Assembly (NCBI GenBank): GCA_038241115.1
Contig: JBBRGA010000060.1
Coordinates: 1 to 20,268 of the forward strand
Direction of reading: 5' to 3'
Length of the DNA: 20,268 nucleotides
DNA from: JANYJJ01 sp038241115
GTDB taxonomy: Bacteria > Pseudomonadota > Gammaproteobacteria > Burkholderiales > Burkholderiaceae_C
Below, piece by piece: positions 1 to 7,233 of the stretch. Both the position numbers and the translations under genes were made by a program. The notes beneath the pieces are model-generated. The model saw nothing but the letters and a program-made list of their open reading frames with translations, searched no databases and was not told the origin of the DNA. Each line of letters starts with the position of its first letter. The first letter of the stretch is position 1.

Positions 1-1865
1 AAGCCTTCTTCGACGCTGAGGCCGCCGGCTTCGTCGGGTGTCCACACGCCGCCGCTGACGATGTTGTGGGCCGGCAGCTGCGCCGCGTGGCTCAGGTTGA
101 ACTCGCGCTCGACCATGCGCTTGGCGCGGTCGTCAGCCATGCCTTCAGGCATCACGGTTTGGCCGTTGATGGCGATCAGGCGCCCGCGAATCATCGGGTA
201 CCAGTCATAGTTTTTCACGCCGCCTTCGGTCAGGCGCGCTTTGAAGGCATCGCCTTGCTCGGGCTGCACGTTGATCACAAAGCGGTTCGGCGCATCGGGC
301 GGAGTGGCCTGGCGCCAACTGCTGATCAGGTCGGTGCGCAACAACACCAACAGCACCAGCGCCAGCAAACCCACGCTCAAGGCCGACACTTGCAGCACCG
401 CAAAACCAGGCCGCGCCGCAATTTGACGCGTGGCCAGCACCAGCCAACGCGGTGCCGCTTTGGACCCGCCGCTGCGGGGCACCAGGCGGCCCAACAAACT
501 GACCGCCGCCCAACTGCACAGCGCAAACAGCGCCACCGCAGCAGCGAAGCCGCCCACCGCGATCAGGCCCAACTTCAAGTCGCTGGCCACCGCCATCAGC
601 AGCGCCACAAAGCCCAGGGCACCGGCTGCTAAAACCAAGATCGAGGCGGGCTTCAAGCCGCCCACATCGCGGCGTATGACGCGCAGCGGCGGCACCTGCG
701 ACAACTGCAGCACCGGCGGCAAGCCGAAGCCCAGCAGCAAGGTGCCGCCGACACCCAGACCAAACAGCGCGGGCCACAAGGTGGGCGCGGGCAACGACGC
801 ATTCACCAGCCCGGCCAGCAACCACACAAACACGTAGTGCACCGCAAAGCCCAACGCCACGCCGGCGGCGCTGGCCAGCAAACCCACCATCGCAAACTCG
901 ATGCCGTACTGCCACGCCATGCTGCGCTGCGACTGGCCCAGCACCCGCAGCATGGCGCAGTCGTCGAGGTGGCGGCTGGCAAAGTCGCGCGAGCTGATGC
1001 CCACCGCCACCGCGGCCAAAAGGGCTGCCAGCAAGGCCACCAGATTCAGAAATTTTTCGGCGCGGTCCAGCGTTTGACGCATCTCGGGCCGGCCGGCCTC
1101 GAGCGACTCCACGCGCACGCCGCGCAGCGTTTGGGTTTTGATCTGCGCATCGGCCCAGGCTGTGAACGCGGCGGCTGCGGTGTCGCGCCCTGACATGTCG
1201 GCCACAGCCAAACGGTAGGTGATGCGGCTGGCCGGTTGGACAAGCGCGGTGGCGGCCAGGTCGGCCTCGTTGAGCATCACGCGCGGCGCAAAGCTGGTGA
1301 AGCCTGCTCCCCGATCGGGCTCGATCACGATGACCTGCGTGATGCGCAACACGGCGTCACCCAGCAGCAAGTTGTCACCCAGCTTCAGACCAATGGCATC
1401 CAGCAAGGCAGCGTCTACCCACACCGTGCCGGGCTCGGGTGCCTTGGCCACATTCACTTCGCCCGACGCCTGGCCGGTGCTGTTCAGGCGCAATTGGCCG
1501 CGCAGTGGGTAAGCGTCGCTCACCGCTTTGACGCCCACCAAACGCGAGGCCCCGCCCTTGTCGTCTGGCGCGCGGCCCATGCTCGGAAAGCTGGTGGTGG
1601 TGGCCACTTTCAACCCCAGTTCGCGGGCTTTCAGGGTGAATGAGGCAGGCACACGTTGGTCGCTGGAGACGATGGCATCACCGCCCAACAACTGCCGCGC
1701 ATCGCGCGCCAGGCCGTGGCTCATGCGGTCAGCAAAAAAGCCCACGGCCGTGAGCGCTGCCACGGCCAAGGTGACCGCCACCACCAGCAAGCGAAGCTCA
1801 CCGGCGCGGAAGTCACGGCCCAATTGGCGCCAGGCAAGGTGGATGGGATGAGGGAGTTTGTTCAT
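1..1865 (-). CDS. ybbP: FtsX/YbbP-type ABC transporter permease (C-terminus cut by window edge)
   Basis: Inner-membrane permease of the FtsX/MacB superfamily, YbbP subgroup. These pair with a YbbA-type ATPase and are thought to move or release lipid-like or hydrophobic substrates; the exact substrate is not established. About 621 codons are visible, against roughly 830-850 for the family, so the last quarter is missing. The start (ATG at 1865-1863) gives MNKLPHPIHLAWRQLGRDF and follows an AAGGTG ribosome site. A membrane helix is at about residues 22-41 (LLVVAVTLAVAALTAVGFF). An FtsX domain lies near plus-strand 800-1080, with LNLVALLAALLAAVAV followed by RHLDDCAMLRVLG. Further on the minus strand are a helix-rich stretch and a periplasmic segment with YPMIRGRLIAINGQ and EREFNLSHAAQLP, typical of this family. 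The gene is divergent from the dioxygenase gene. A partner ATPase, if adjacent, would lie beyond the left edge. Confidence 0.88.
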   Translation of the reverse strand, partial: MNKLPHPIHLAWRQLGRDFRAGELRLLVVAVTLAVAALTAVGFFADRMSHGLARDARQLLGGDAIVSSDQRVPASFTLKARELGLKVATTTSFPSMGRAPDDKGGASRLVGVKAVSDAYPLRGQLRLNSTGQASGEVNVAKAPEPGTVWVDAALLDAIGLKLGDNLLLGDAVLRITQVIVIEPDRGAGFTSFAPRVMLNEADLAATALVQPASRITYRLAVADMSGRDTAAAAFTAWADAQIKTQTLRGVRVESLEAGRPEMRQTLDRAEKFLNLVALLAALLAAVAVGISSRDFASRHLDDCAMLRVLGQSQRSMAWQYGIEFAMVGLLASAAGVALGFAVHYVFVWLLAGLVNASLPAPTLWPALFGLGVGGTLLLGFGLPPVLQLSQVPPLRVIRRDVGGLKPASILVLAAGALGFVALLMAVASDLKLGLIAVGGFAAAVALFALCSWAAVSLLGRLVPRSGGSKAAPRWLVLATRQIAARPGFAVLQVSALSVGLLALVLLVLLRTDLISSWRQATPPDAPNRFVINVQPEQGDAFKARLTEGGVKNYDWYPMIRGRLIAINGQTVMPEGMADDRAKRMVEREFNLSHAAQLPAHNIVSGGVWTPDEAGGLSVEEG

Positions 1866-2000
1866 CTGCGCACCTTATGCGATTTGTTTTTGCCTGATTT
1901 GTGCGTCGACCCGTGCGATCGACGACCCGTTCAGAACTGACTGAACGCAGGCGACAAAAAATAAGAACCCCAACTCGGCACAAAGTTGCTTCAATAAAGA
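1866..2000. promoter_or_regulatory. Divergent intergenic region with small repeats
   Basis: This is the 135-base spacer between two divergent genes, so it should hold both promoters. It contains two copies of CGACCCGT 16 bases apart (1907-1914 and 1923-1930). It also has a 6-bp inverted repeat, GTTCAG/CTGAAC (1929-1934 and 1941-1946), with a 6-base loop. An A-rich stretch precedes the dioxygenase start. I could not assign convincing -35/-10 pairs. The inverted repeat might be an operator, but nothing else supports that. Confidence 0.35.
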
Positions 2001-2828
2001 ATGAATCTTCCTTCTGTGTTCGTCTCGCACGGCTCTCCCATGATCGCCCTCAACCCCGGCGCAGCAGGTGCCTTCATGCGCCGCCTGGGGCTGGACATCA
2101 GCGCCACCTTTGGCAAGCCACGCGCTGTTTTGGTGGTGTCAGCGCACAGCACCGCGCGCAGGCCGGTGCTGCTGGCGGCTGCCGAGCATCAGGCGGACTA
2201 CGACTTTGGCAACTTTGATCCACGCCTGAATCAATTGCGCTACGACGTGCCCGGTGATCCTGCGCTGGCGGCGCAAGTGGCCGACTTGCTGACGCAGGCC
2301 TCGCTGCCGCATCACGTGCTGCCCCAAGGCGGGCTGGACCACGGCGCGTGGACAGCGCTGCGCTACCTTTTCCCCGAGGCCGACATCCCTGTCTTGCCTT
2401 TGGCCTTTGTACCCAGCCAAAGCCCAGCGCAGCAGTTTGAGTTGGGGCAGGCCTTGCAGCCGCTGCGGAGCGACGGCGTACTGATCATTGGCAGCGGCGG
2501 CATCACCCACAACCTGGGGCGCGTTTTTGGAAGCGGCGGCATGCCCAGCGAAGACGCGCCCGAAATCGCTGAGAGCGCCGAATTCCGTCAGTGGATGCAT
2601 GACCGCAGCGCCGCGTGCGACTGGGACGCGTTGTTCAACTACCGCGCGTTGGCGCCTCACGCCGCCGACATGCACCCCACCGACGAACACTTGTTGCCCT
2701 GGTTCGTGGCAGCCGGTGCGGGCGGCCGCGGCGATGCTCCGTTGCGCCTGCACAGCGGCGTGAGCATGGGCTGCTTGGGAATGGATGCGTATGGGTTTGG
2801 AGGGACGGCGCGGTCGCTGCTCGCCTGA
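2001..2828 (+). CDS. ygiD: DODA/YgiD-type class III extradiol ring-cleavage dioxygenase
   Basis: Predicted cytoplasmic metal-dependent dioxygenase of the LigB superfamily, DODA/YgiD branch (4,5-DOPA-type extradiol cleavage). The protein has 275 residues, close to the usual 260-270. The family's metal and active-site histidines are visible: H10 in SHGSP, H49 in SAH, H114 in GGLDHGAW, H170 in GSGGITHNL, and H225/H230 in HPTDEHLLPW. The C-terminal GVSMGCLGMDAYGFG segment is also typical. The start ATG at 2001 is preceded only by a weak AAAGA ribosome site, but the conserved SHGSP motif begins nine residues in, so a later start is not possible. It stands alone between two minus-strand genes and has no visible link to the purine genes. 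The natural substrate cannot be told from sequence; catechol-type aromatics are a family-level expectation. Confidence 0.86.
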   Translation: MNLPSVFVSHGSPMIALNPGAAGAFMRRLGLDISATFGKPRAVLVVSAHSTARRPVLLAAAEHQADYDFGNFDPRLNQLRYDVPGDPALAAQVADLLTQASLPHHVLPQGGLDHGAWTALRYLFPEADIPVLPLAFVPSQSPAQQFELGQALQPLRSDGVLIIGSGGITHNLGRVFGSGGMPSEDAPEIAESAEFRQWMHDRSAACDWDALFNYRALAPHAADMHPTDEHLLPWFVAAGAGGRGDAPLRLHSGVSMGCLGMDAYGFGGTARSLLA

Positions 2829-2847
2829 TCACCTGATCACCTGATCA
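2824..2847. repeat. Three tandem copies of CCTGATCA
   Basis: Three perfect 8-base units run end to end. Each carries the palindrome TGATCA. The first unit contains the TGA stop codon of the dioxygenase gene. The array lies in the short convergent gap before the BMP gene. No clear terminator hairpin with a T-run is visible in the rest of this gap (to 2870). Confidence 0.8.
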
Positions 2848-2870
2848 AGTGAGCTGCGGCTGGCTGCCGA

Positions 2871-3980
2871 TCAAGGTTTGGGCAAGCTGCCCACCACGCC
2901 CCGCACAAACCAGTTCATGCTGGCGATGTCAGCGTCGCGCATGGCCCCACCCGTCAGACGAACCACGCCGTCAACGTCCACCAAGCGGCCGCTGAACGGC
3001 TTGAAGCTGCCGGCTTCAATTTCCAGGCGCTTGGCATTCACCATCGCCGCCACGTCTTTCGGCACGCTGGCTGACAACGGGCTCAGCGCCACAAAACCTT
3101 GCTGCATGCTGCCCCACACCGGTTGCGGTTTCCAGGTGCCGTTGATCACCGCCGTGGCGACGGCCGTGTAGTAGCCGCCCCATTGGTGGACGATGGCCGT
3201 GAGTTGGGCGTTCGGCGCCACAGCGCGCATGTCACTTTGGTAGGCCACTACGCGCGTGCCTTTGGTTTTGAAGTTGTCTTCGGCGGTTTGCGCCACGGCG
3301 CTGGAGCCGCTGTGGTTGGTGAGCACGTCTGCACCTTGGTTGATCAGGGTTTGCGCAGCTTCGCGTTCGCGCGCAGGGTCAAACCAGGTGTTCAGCCACA
3401 GCACTTTGACCTGCGCTTGGGGGTTGACCGAGCGCATGCCCAAGCTAAAGGCGTTGATACCTTGTATGACTTCGGGCACAGGGAAACCCGCTACATAACC
3501 GGCGGTGCCGGAGGCGCTTGTTTTGCCCGCCAGCATGCCCGCCAAGTAGCGCGCCTCGAAGTAGCGGGCGTTGTAGGTGTTGAGGTTGGCGGCGGTTTTG
3601 TAGCCGCCGGCGTGCTCAAACTTCACATCAGGAAATTCAGCCGCCACGCGCAGCGCGGGCTCCAGGTAACCGAAACTGGTCGCAAATATCAGTTTGTGCC
3701 CTTGCTGGGCCAAGTCACGCATCACGCGCTCGGAATCGGCGCCTTCGCTGACGCTTTGCACCACCGTGGTTTTGACCTTGTCGCCAAGTGCCCGCTCCAT
3801 GGCCGCGCGACCCAGGTCGTGTTGGTAGGTCCAGCCCGCGTCCCCTACGGGGCTGACGTAGACGAAGGCGACTTTGAGCGGCGGTGCTGTTTGAGCATGC
3901 GCGGGCTCGCTGGCAAAAAATACAAACGCCGCAATAGGCAGGGTCGCGGCAATGAAGCCACGGGCGAGGTTTTTGTTCAT
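2871..3980 (-). CDS. BMP-family ABC transporter substrate-binding protein, orphan paralogue
   Basis: Periplasmic binding protein of the BMP/PnrA-like family (type I periplasmic binding fold), which usually captures purine nucleosides or related compounds for an ABC importer. It has 369 residues. A Sec signal peptide covers residues 1-29 (hydrophobic core ATLPIAAFVFFA, cleavage expected after AHA). There is no lipobox cysteine, so it should be soluble. The mature part begins LKVAFVYVSPVGDAGWTYQHD and ends NWFVRGVVGSLPKP. It aligns along its length with the lipoprotein at 6027-7220, for instance PEVIQGINAF against PEVIRNINSF. The ribosome site GAGG lies 6 bases before the ATG. It is separated from terC by a terminator, so it probably has its own promoter. 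No permease or ATPase gene is beside it, so it may share the importer at 7310-10912. Confidence 0.9.
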   Translation of the reverse strand: MNKNLARGFIAATLPIAAFVFFASEPAHAQTAPPLKVAFVYVSPVGDAGWTYQHDLGRAAMERALGDKVKTTVVQSVSEGADSERVMRDLAQQGHKLIFATSFGYLEPALRVAAEFPDVKFEHAGGYKTAANLNTYNARYFEARYLAGMLAGKTSASGTAGYVAGFPVPEVIQGINAFSLGMRSVNPQAQVKVLWLNTWFDPAREREAAQTLINQGADVLTNHSGSSAVAQTAEDNFKTKGTRVVAYQSDMRAVAPNAQLTAIVHQWGGYYTAVATAVINGTWKPQPVWGSMQQGFVALSPLSASVPKDVAAMVNAKRLEIEAGSFKPFSGRLVDVDGVVRLTGGAMRDADIASMNWFVRGVVGSLPKP

Positions 3981-4012
3981 GGTGGTCCTCTACATGGCTC
4001 CGGTTGAAAAGA

Positions 4013-4040
4013 CAAAGCGGCAGGGAGCACTGCCGCTTTG
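4013..4040 (-). terminator. Rho-independent terminator after terC
   Basis: An 11-bp perfect stem (CAAAGCGGCAG/CTGCCGCTTTG) closes a 6-base loop. On the minus strand it is followed by TCTTTT. It sits just downstream of the terC stop codon and before the orphan BMP gene, so it should separate their transcripts. The T-run is short and broken, so some read-through is possible. Confidence 0.8.
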
Positions 4041-4070
4041 AGGGTGGACTGTGGCGCAGCTTGGGCTGGC

Positions 4071-4826
4071 CTATTCGCCGTCGGGTTTGTACGGCGAGAT
4101 CATCTGGACAGGCTTCTTGGCCCGAGTTCGCATGCGGATGTTGAGCAGTTCCACGCCCAGTGAAAAAGCCATCGCAAAGTAGACGAAGCCCTTGGGCACG
4201 TGATAGTCCAAACCTTCAGCGATGAGCACCACGCCCACCACCACCAAGAACGCCAGCGCCAGCATCTTGATGGTCGGGTGGTCGGACACAAAACGGCCGA
4301 TGGCCGAGGCAAACAACATCATCATGCCGACCGACAAAACCACCGCGGCCACCATGATTTCAATGCGGTCGACCATGCCCACGGCGGTGATGATCGAGTC
4401 GAGCGAGAACACCATGTCGATCACCATGATCTGCAAAATAACTGCGGTGAATGTGGCCTTGACGGCACCGGCAGCGTTGTGACCTTCCACGCCTTCCATG
4501 GACTGATGGATTTCACCGGTGCTTTTGTAGATGAGGAACAAGCCGCCCAAGATCAAAATCAGGTCGCGGCCTGAGATTTCCTGGCCCAGCACGGTGAACA
4601 TGGGTGCGACCAAACCAACAATCCAGGCCAGCACCATCAGCAAACCAATGCGCATGAACATGGCCATGAACAGGCCAATGCGCCGCGCGCGTTCCTGCTG
4701 CGCCTTGGGCAGTTTGTCGACCAGGATAGAGATAAAAACGATGTTGTCGATGCCCAGCACCAGCTCAAGGGCAGTGAGCGTGGCAAGCGCGATCCAGGTT
4801 TGCGGATCGGAGAAAAGTTCAAGCAT
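4071..4826 (-). CDS. TerC-family integral membrane protein
   Basis: A 251-residue polytopic inner-membrane protein of the TerC family (YgdQ/YoaE/Alx relatives). Members studied elsewhere act in manganese or metal export or in tellurite-resistance-linked processes; the role here is not shown. The two family signatures are visible: ELVLGIDNIVF with D27 at residues 21-31, and DMVFSLDSI with D137 and D143 at residues 137-145. About seven hydrophobic segments can be seen, with a cytoplasmic-looking basic stretch (KAQQERARR, 41-49) after the first. The C-terminus is short and soluble, with no CBS domains, so this is the short form. No clear Shine-Dalgarno site precedes the ATG. It lies 54 bases after the adenine deaminase gene, in the same direction, with a terminator only after it, so the two may share a transcript. 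Confidence 0.88.
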   Translation of the reverse strand: MLELFSDPQTWIALATLTALELVLGIDNIVFISILVDKLPKAQQERARRIGLFMAMFMRIGLLMVLAWIVGLVAPMFTVLGQEISGRDLILILGGLFLIYKSTGEIHQSMEGVEGHNAAGAVKATFTAVILQIMVIDMVFSLDSIITAVGMVDRIEIMVAAVVLSVGMMMLFASAIGRFVSDHPTIKMLALAFLVVVGVVLIAEGLDYHVPKGFVYFAMAFSLGVELLNIRMRTRAKKPVQMISPYKPDGE

Positions 4827-4880
4827 GGGAAGAATCCAAATCCATCAAAAATTTAAGACGTCGAACGTGGCGGGCGAATT
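4827..4880 (-). other. Short spacer between ade and terC
   Basis: A 54-base AT-richer gap that includes a TTAAATTTTT stretch on the minus strand. It is too short for a yybP-ykoY manganese riboswitch, which precedes some TerC-family genes elsewhere, and no terminator hairpin is seen. A weak promoter is possible but not demonstrated. Confidence 0.3.
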
Positions 4881-5921
4881 CTAAGTGGGGGCAAACGCAG
4901 CATGAAGGGCTGCTGTCAGGCGCTGTTTCTCTGCCTCAGTGATGAAACTGGCCTCGATGCTGTTGCTGGCCAGAACATGAGCGTGTGCAGCACCCAGCTG
5001 CGGCAACGCGGCAAATGTGTCAACGAAATTTTGGTTGATGTAGCCACCAAAGTAAGCCGGATCGTCCGAGTTGATGGTCACGCACAGATGAGCGTCCAGC
5101 ATGGCCGGCAGCGGGTGTGCGGCGAGGCTTGGCGTGACGCAGAGCTTCAGATTGGACAGAGGACAAACCGTCAGGGGCACGCGGTCACGAGCCAGGCGCG
5201 CGACCAATGCCGCGTCTTCCAGGCAGCGCACGCCGTGGTCGATGCGCTGCGCCTTCAAGTCGTCAAGCGCGCTCCAGATGTAAGCCGGAGGGCCTTCTTC
5301 ACCTGCATGCGCCACCACATGCAAGCCCAGCTCGCGGCAGCGCGCAAACACGCGGCTGAATTTTTCGGGTGGGTGACCTTGTTCTGAACTGTCCAGACCC
5401 ACGCCGACAAAGAATTGTCTGTAGGGCTGCGCAAGCGCAAGCGCCTCGAACGCAGACTCTTCGCTGAGGTGACGCAAGAAGCACAGGATCAGCAGCCCGC
5501 TCACGCCCAGCTCGCGTTGCGCCACTTCACAGGCCCTGCTCAAGCCTTGAATGACGGCCTGAAACGGCACGCCTCGGTCGGTGTGGGTTTGCGGATCGAA
5601 AAACAGCTCGGCATGAACGACGTTGTCGGCGGCGGCGCGTCGAAAATAGGCCATGGCCATGTCGAAGAAATCTTGCTCTTTCAACAGCACGCTGGCACCG
5701 GCGTAGTAGATGTCGAGAAAGCTTTGCAAGCTGGTGAACGAGTAGGCAGCGCGCAATTCTTCAACGCTGGCATAGGGCAGAACGACGCCGTTGCGCTGCG
5801 CCAAAGCAAAAATCAACTCGGGCTCTAACGAGCCTTCAATATGGATGTGCAGCTCGCACTTGGGCATGCGCCGAAGCAGGTCGGGCAAGTCTTGCTGGGT
5901 GATGTGGTCAAACCGCCTCAT
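4881..5921 (-). CDS. Adenine deaminase of the adenosine deaminase family
   Basis: Zinc-dependent cytoplasmic deaminase, 346 residues from the chosen start. The likely reaction is adenine to hypoxanthine. Zinc and catalytic residues are present: H25/H27 in CELHIHIEG, H205 and E208 in VVAHAGEEGPP, H229 in RIDHGVR, and D286/D287 in INSDDPAYFGG. The FFDPQTHTDRG, LDSSEQGHPPEKF and NSDDPAYFGGY stretches match, from memory, the Pseudomonas PA0148-type enzymes shown to prefer adenine over adenosine, rather than classical Add. The start at 5921 has GGAG five bases upstream and gives MRRFDHITQQDL. An in-frame ATG at 6017 would put a terminator hairpin inside the coding region and is rejected. With guanine deaminase and XdhABC nearby, a base-level route to urate makes sense. 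Adenosine activity cannot be excluded. Confidence 0.85.
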   Translation of the reverse strand: MRRFDHITQQDLPDLLRRMPKCELHIHIEGSLEPELIFALAQRNGVVLPYASVEELRAAYSFTSLQSFLDIYYAGASVLLKEQDFFDMAMAYFRRAAADNVVHAELFFDPQTHTDRGVPFQAVIQGLSRACEVAQRELGVSGLLILCFLRHLSEESAFEALALAQPYRQFFVGVGLDSSEQGHPPEKFSRVFARCRELGLHVVAHAGEEGPPAYIWSALDDLKAQRIDHGVRCLEDAALVARLARDRVPLTVCPLSNLKLCVTPSLAAHPLPAMLDAHLCVTINSDDPAYFGGYINQNFVDTFAALPQLGAAHAHVLASNSIEASFITEAEKQRLTAALHAAFAPT

Positions 5922-5926
5922 TCGCG

Positions 5927-5930
5927 CTCC
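5927..5930 (-). promoter_or_regulatory. Ribosome binding site fixing the adenine deaminase start
   Basis: GGAG on the minus strand lies five bases before the ATG at 5921. It decides the start in favour of the 346-residue form. It lies only eight bases beyond the end of the terminator stem at 5939. Confidence 0.75.
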
Positions 5931-5938
5931 GAATAGAA

Positions 5939-5961
5939 AAGGGCCGCAGATTGCGGCCCTT
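5939..5961 (-). terminator. Rho-independent terminator after the BMP lipoprotein gene
   Basis: A perfect 10-bp stem (AAGGGCCGCA/TGCGGCCCTT) closes a 3-base loop. On the minus strand it runs straight into TTTTC. It should end the importer transcript. It sits directly upstream of the adenine deaminase ribosome site, leaving no room for a normal leader between hairpin and gene. Adenine deaminase must therefore use read-through or a promoter overlapping the hairpin. Confidence 0.85.
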
Positions 5962-6026
5962 GCTACATCTCGACTCGACGCGCCAATCTGGACGCGCCGA
6001 GTTTCGACAAAGTTCATCTCGCCGAT
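5962..6026 (-). other. Spacer with a 14-base-spaced direct repeat
   Basis: This is the gap between the BMP lipoprotein stop codon and the terminator. It holds GACGCGCC twice, at 5977-5984 and 5991-5998 (plus-strand reading), 14 bases apart. Such spacing on one helical face can mark a protein site, but this is only suggestive. No convincing promoter was found. Confidence 0.3.
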
Positions 6027-7205
6027 TTACTTTTTGTCAGCGCCAGGCACTTTGCCTTCAACGCCTTTGACGTAGAACTTCACGCCACCTAAAAATTTGT
6101 CGTCGGCGACTTCATCCTTCTTCAGTACTTCTTTGCCGTCCTGACCGACGATCGGGCCCTTCCAAATCTCGAACGTGCCGTCCTTCAAACCGGCCTTCAC
6201 CGCTTCGACTTTGGCTTTCAATTCTGCAGGTACCTTGTCAGAGATCGAAACGAAGTCAATCGCGCCTTCTTTGACACCCCACCAGGCCCCAGTGCCACCT
6301 TTCCAACTGCCATCCAGCGCCTCATTGACAGCCTTGATGTAGTACGGAGCCCAGTTGATCACGGCAGAGCCAAGGTGCGCCTTCGGGCCGTAGGCCGTCA
6401 TGTCGCTGTCCCATCCAAATGCGTACTTGCCGGCTTTCTCGGCGGTTTGCAACACGGCCGATGAGTCGGTGTTTTGCATCAGCACGTCCGCGCCCGCGTT
6501 GAGCAACGACTGCGCGGCTTCGGTTTCTTTCGGCGGGTTGAACCACTCGTTGATCCAAACCACTTTGGTCTTGATCTTCGGGTTGACCGACTGCGCACCC
6601 ATGGTGAAGCTGTTGATGTTGCGGATCACTTCGGGAATAGGGATTGAGCCCACCACGCCGATGGTGTTGGTCTTGGTCATTCCGCCAGCGATCACGCCAG
6701 CCATGTACGCGCCTTGGTAGGTGCGCGAGTCGTAGGTGCGCATGTTCTCGGCCTGCTTGTAGCCGGTGGCGTGCTCGAACTTCACGTCTTTCGAGTCGGC
6801 AGCCACTTTGAGCATCGGCTCCATGTAGCCGAAGGTGGTGCCAAAGACCAGCTTGTTGCCCTGGCCGACCATGTCGCGGAATACGCGCTCGGCGTCGGCA
6901 CCCTCGGGCACCTTCTCGACGAAGCTGGTGACGATCTTGTCGCCGAACTCTTTCTCGACAGCCTTGCGGGCGTTGTCGTGTGCGAAGGTCCAACCACCGT
7001 CGCCAGGGGGGCCGACATAGGCGAACGCGACCTTCAGCGGCTCGGGTTTGGCAGGTGCCGAAGCAGCCACCGGCGCAGCCGATGCGGGCGCAGCAGCAAC
7101 CGCGGTCTCGGGCTTTTTACCGCAGCCCGCCAACAGTGCCGCAGCAGCGGCCAGCGAGCTCAGCGCGACTGTTTTCAACAGCTGCCTTTTGGAATTCAGG
7201 GACAT
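6027..7205 (-). CDS. BMP-family substrate-binding lipoprotein of the purine ABC importer
   Basis: Substrate-binding component of the ABC importer encoded just upstream on the same strand. From the preferred start (MSLNSKRQLLK, ATG at 7205) it has 392 residues. A lipoprotein signal peptide ends in the lipobox LAGC with the lipidated Cys at residue 28. An Ala/Pro-rich linker of about 30 residues follows, probably a tether. The BMP domain begins LKVAFAYVGPPGDGGWTF and runs to the end, with EGADAERVFRD, FGYMEP and VINWAPYYIKAV typical of the family. An in-frame ATG at 7220 is also possible; both starts have a GGAG upstream (see the repeat at 7211-7233). The gene is 89 bases from the last permease and is followed by a terminator. 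The ligand is probably a purine base or nucleoside, inferred from the deaminases and xanthine dehydrogenase around it. Confidence 0.92.
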   Translation of the reverse strand: MSLNSKRQLLKTVALSSLAAAAALLAGCGKKPETAVAAAPASAAPVAASAPAKPEPLKVAFAYVGPPGDGGWTFAHDNARKAVEKEFGDKIVTSFVEKVPEGADAERVFRDMVGQGNKLVFGTTFGYMEPMLKVAADSKDVKFEHATGYKQAENMRTYDSRTYQGAYMAGVIAGGMTKTNTIGVVGSIPIPEVIRNINSFTMGAQSVNPKIKTKVVWINEWFNPPKETEAAQSLLNAGADVLMQNTDSSAVLQTAEKAGKYAFGWDSDMTAYGPKAHLGSAVINWAPYYIKAVNEALDGSWKGGTGAWWGVKEGAIDFVSISDKVPAELKAKVEAVKAGLKDGTFEIWKGPIVGQDGKEVLKKDEVADDKFLGGVKFYVKGVEGKVPGADKK

Positions 7206-7210
7206 GTGCT

Positions 7211-7233
7211 TCTTCTCCATTGATCTTCTCCAT
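7211..7233 (-). promoter_or_regulatory. Duplicated start/ribosome-site unit before the BMP lipoprotein
   Basis: ATGGAGAAGA occurs twice, 13 bases apart, at 7233-7224 and 7220-7211 on the minus strand. Each copy supplies a GGAG. The upstream GGAG serves the ATG at 7220 (7-base gap) and the downstream one serves the ATG at 7205 (9-base gap). The ATG at 7233 is out of frame with the gene. Confidence 0.7.

Noticed and set aside
3099..4007. A 302-codon plus-strand open frame
   Set aside because: It is antisense to the orphan BMP protein gene, whose signal peptide and family motifs are clear. There is no domain and no ribosome site.
4827..4880. yybP-ykoY manganese riboswitch before terC
   Set aside because: The gap is only 54 bases and shows none of the expected paired structure.
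5922..6017. Longer adenine deaminase starting at ATG 6017
   Set aside because: The extra 32 residues match nothing in the family and would be encoded across a perfect terminator hairpin. The ATG at 5921 has a good GGAG.
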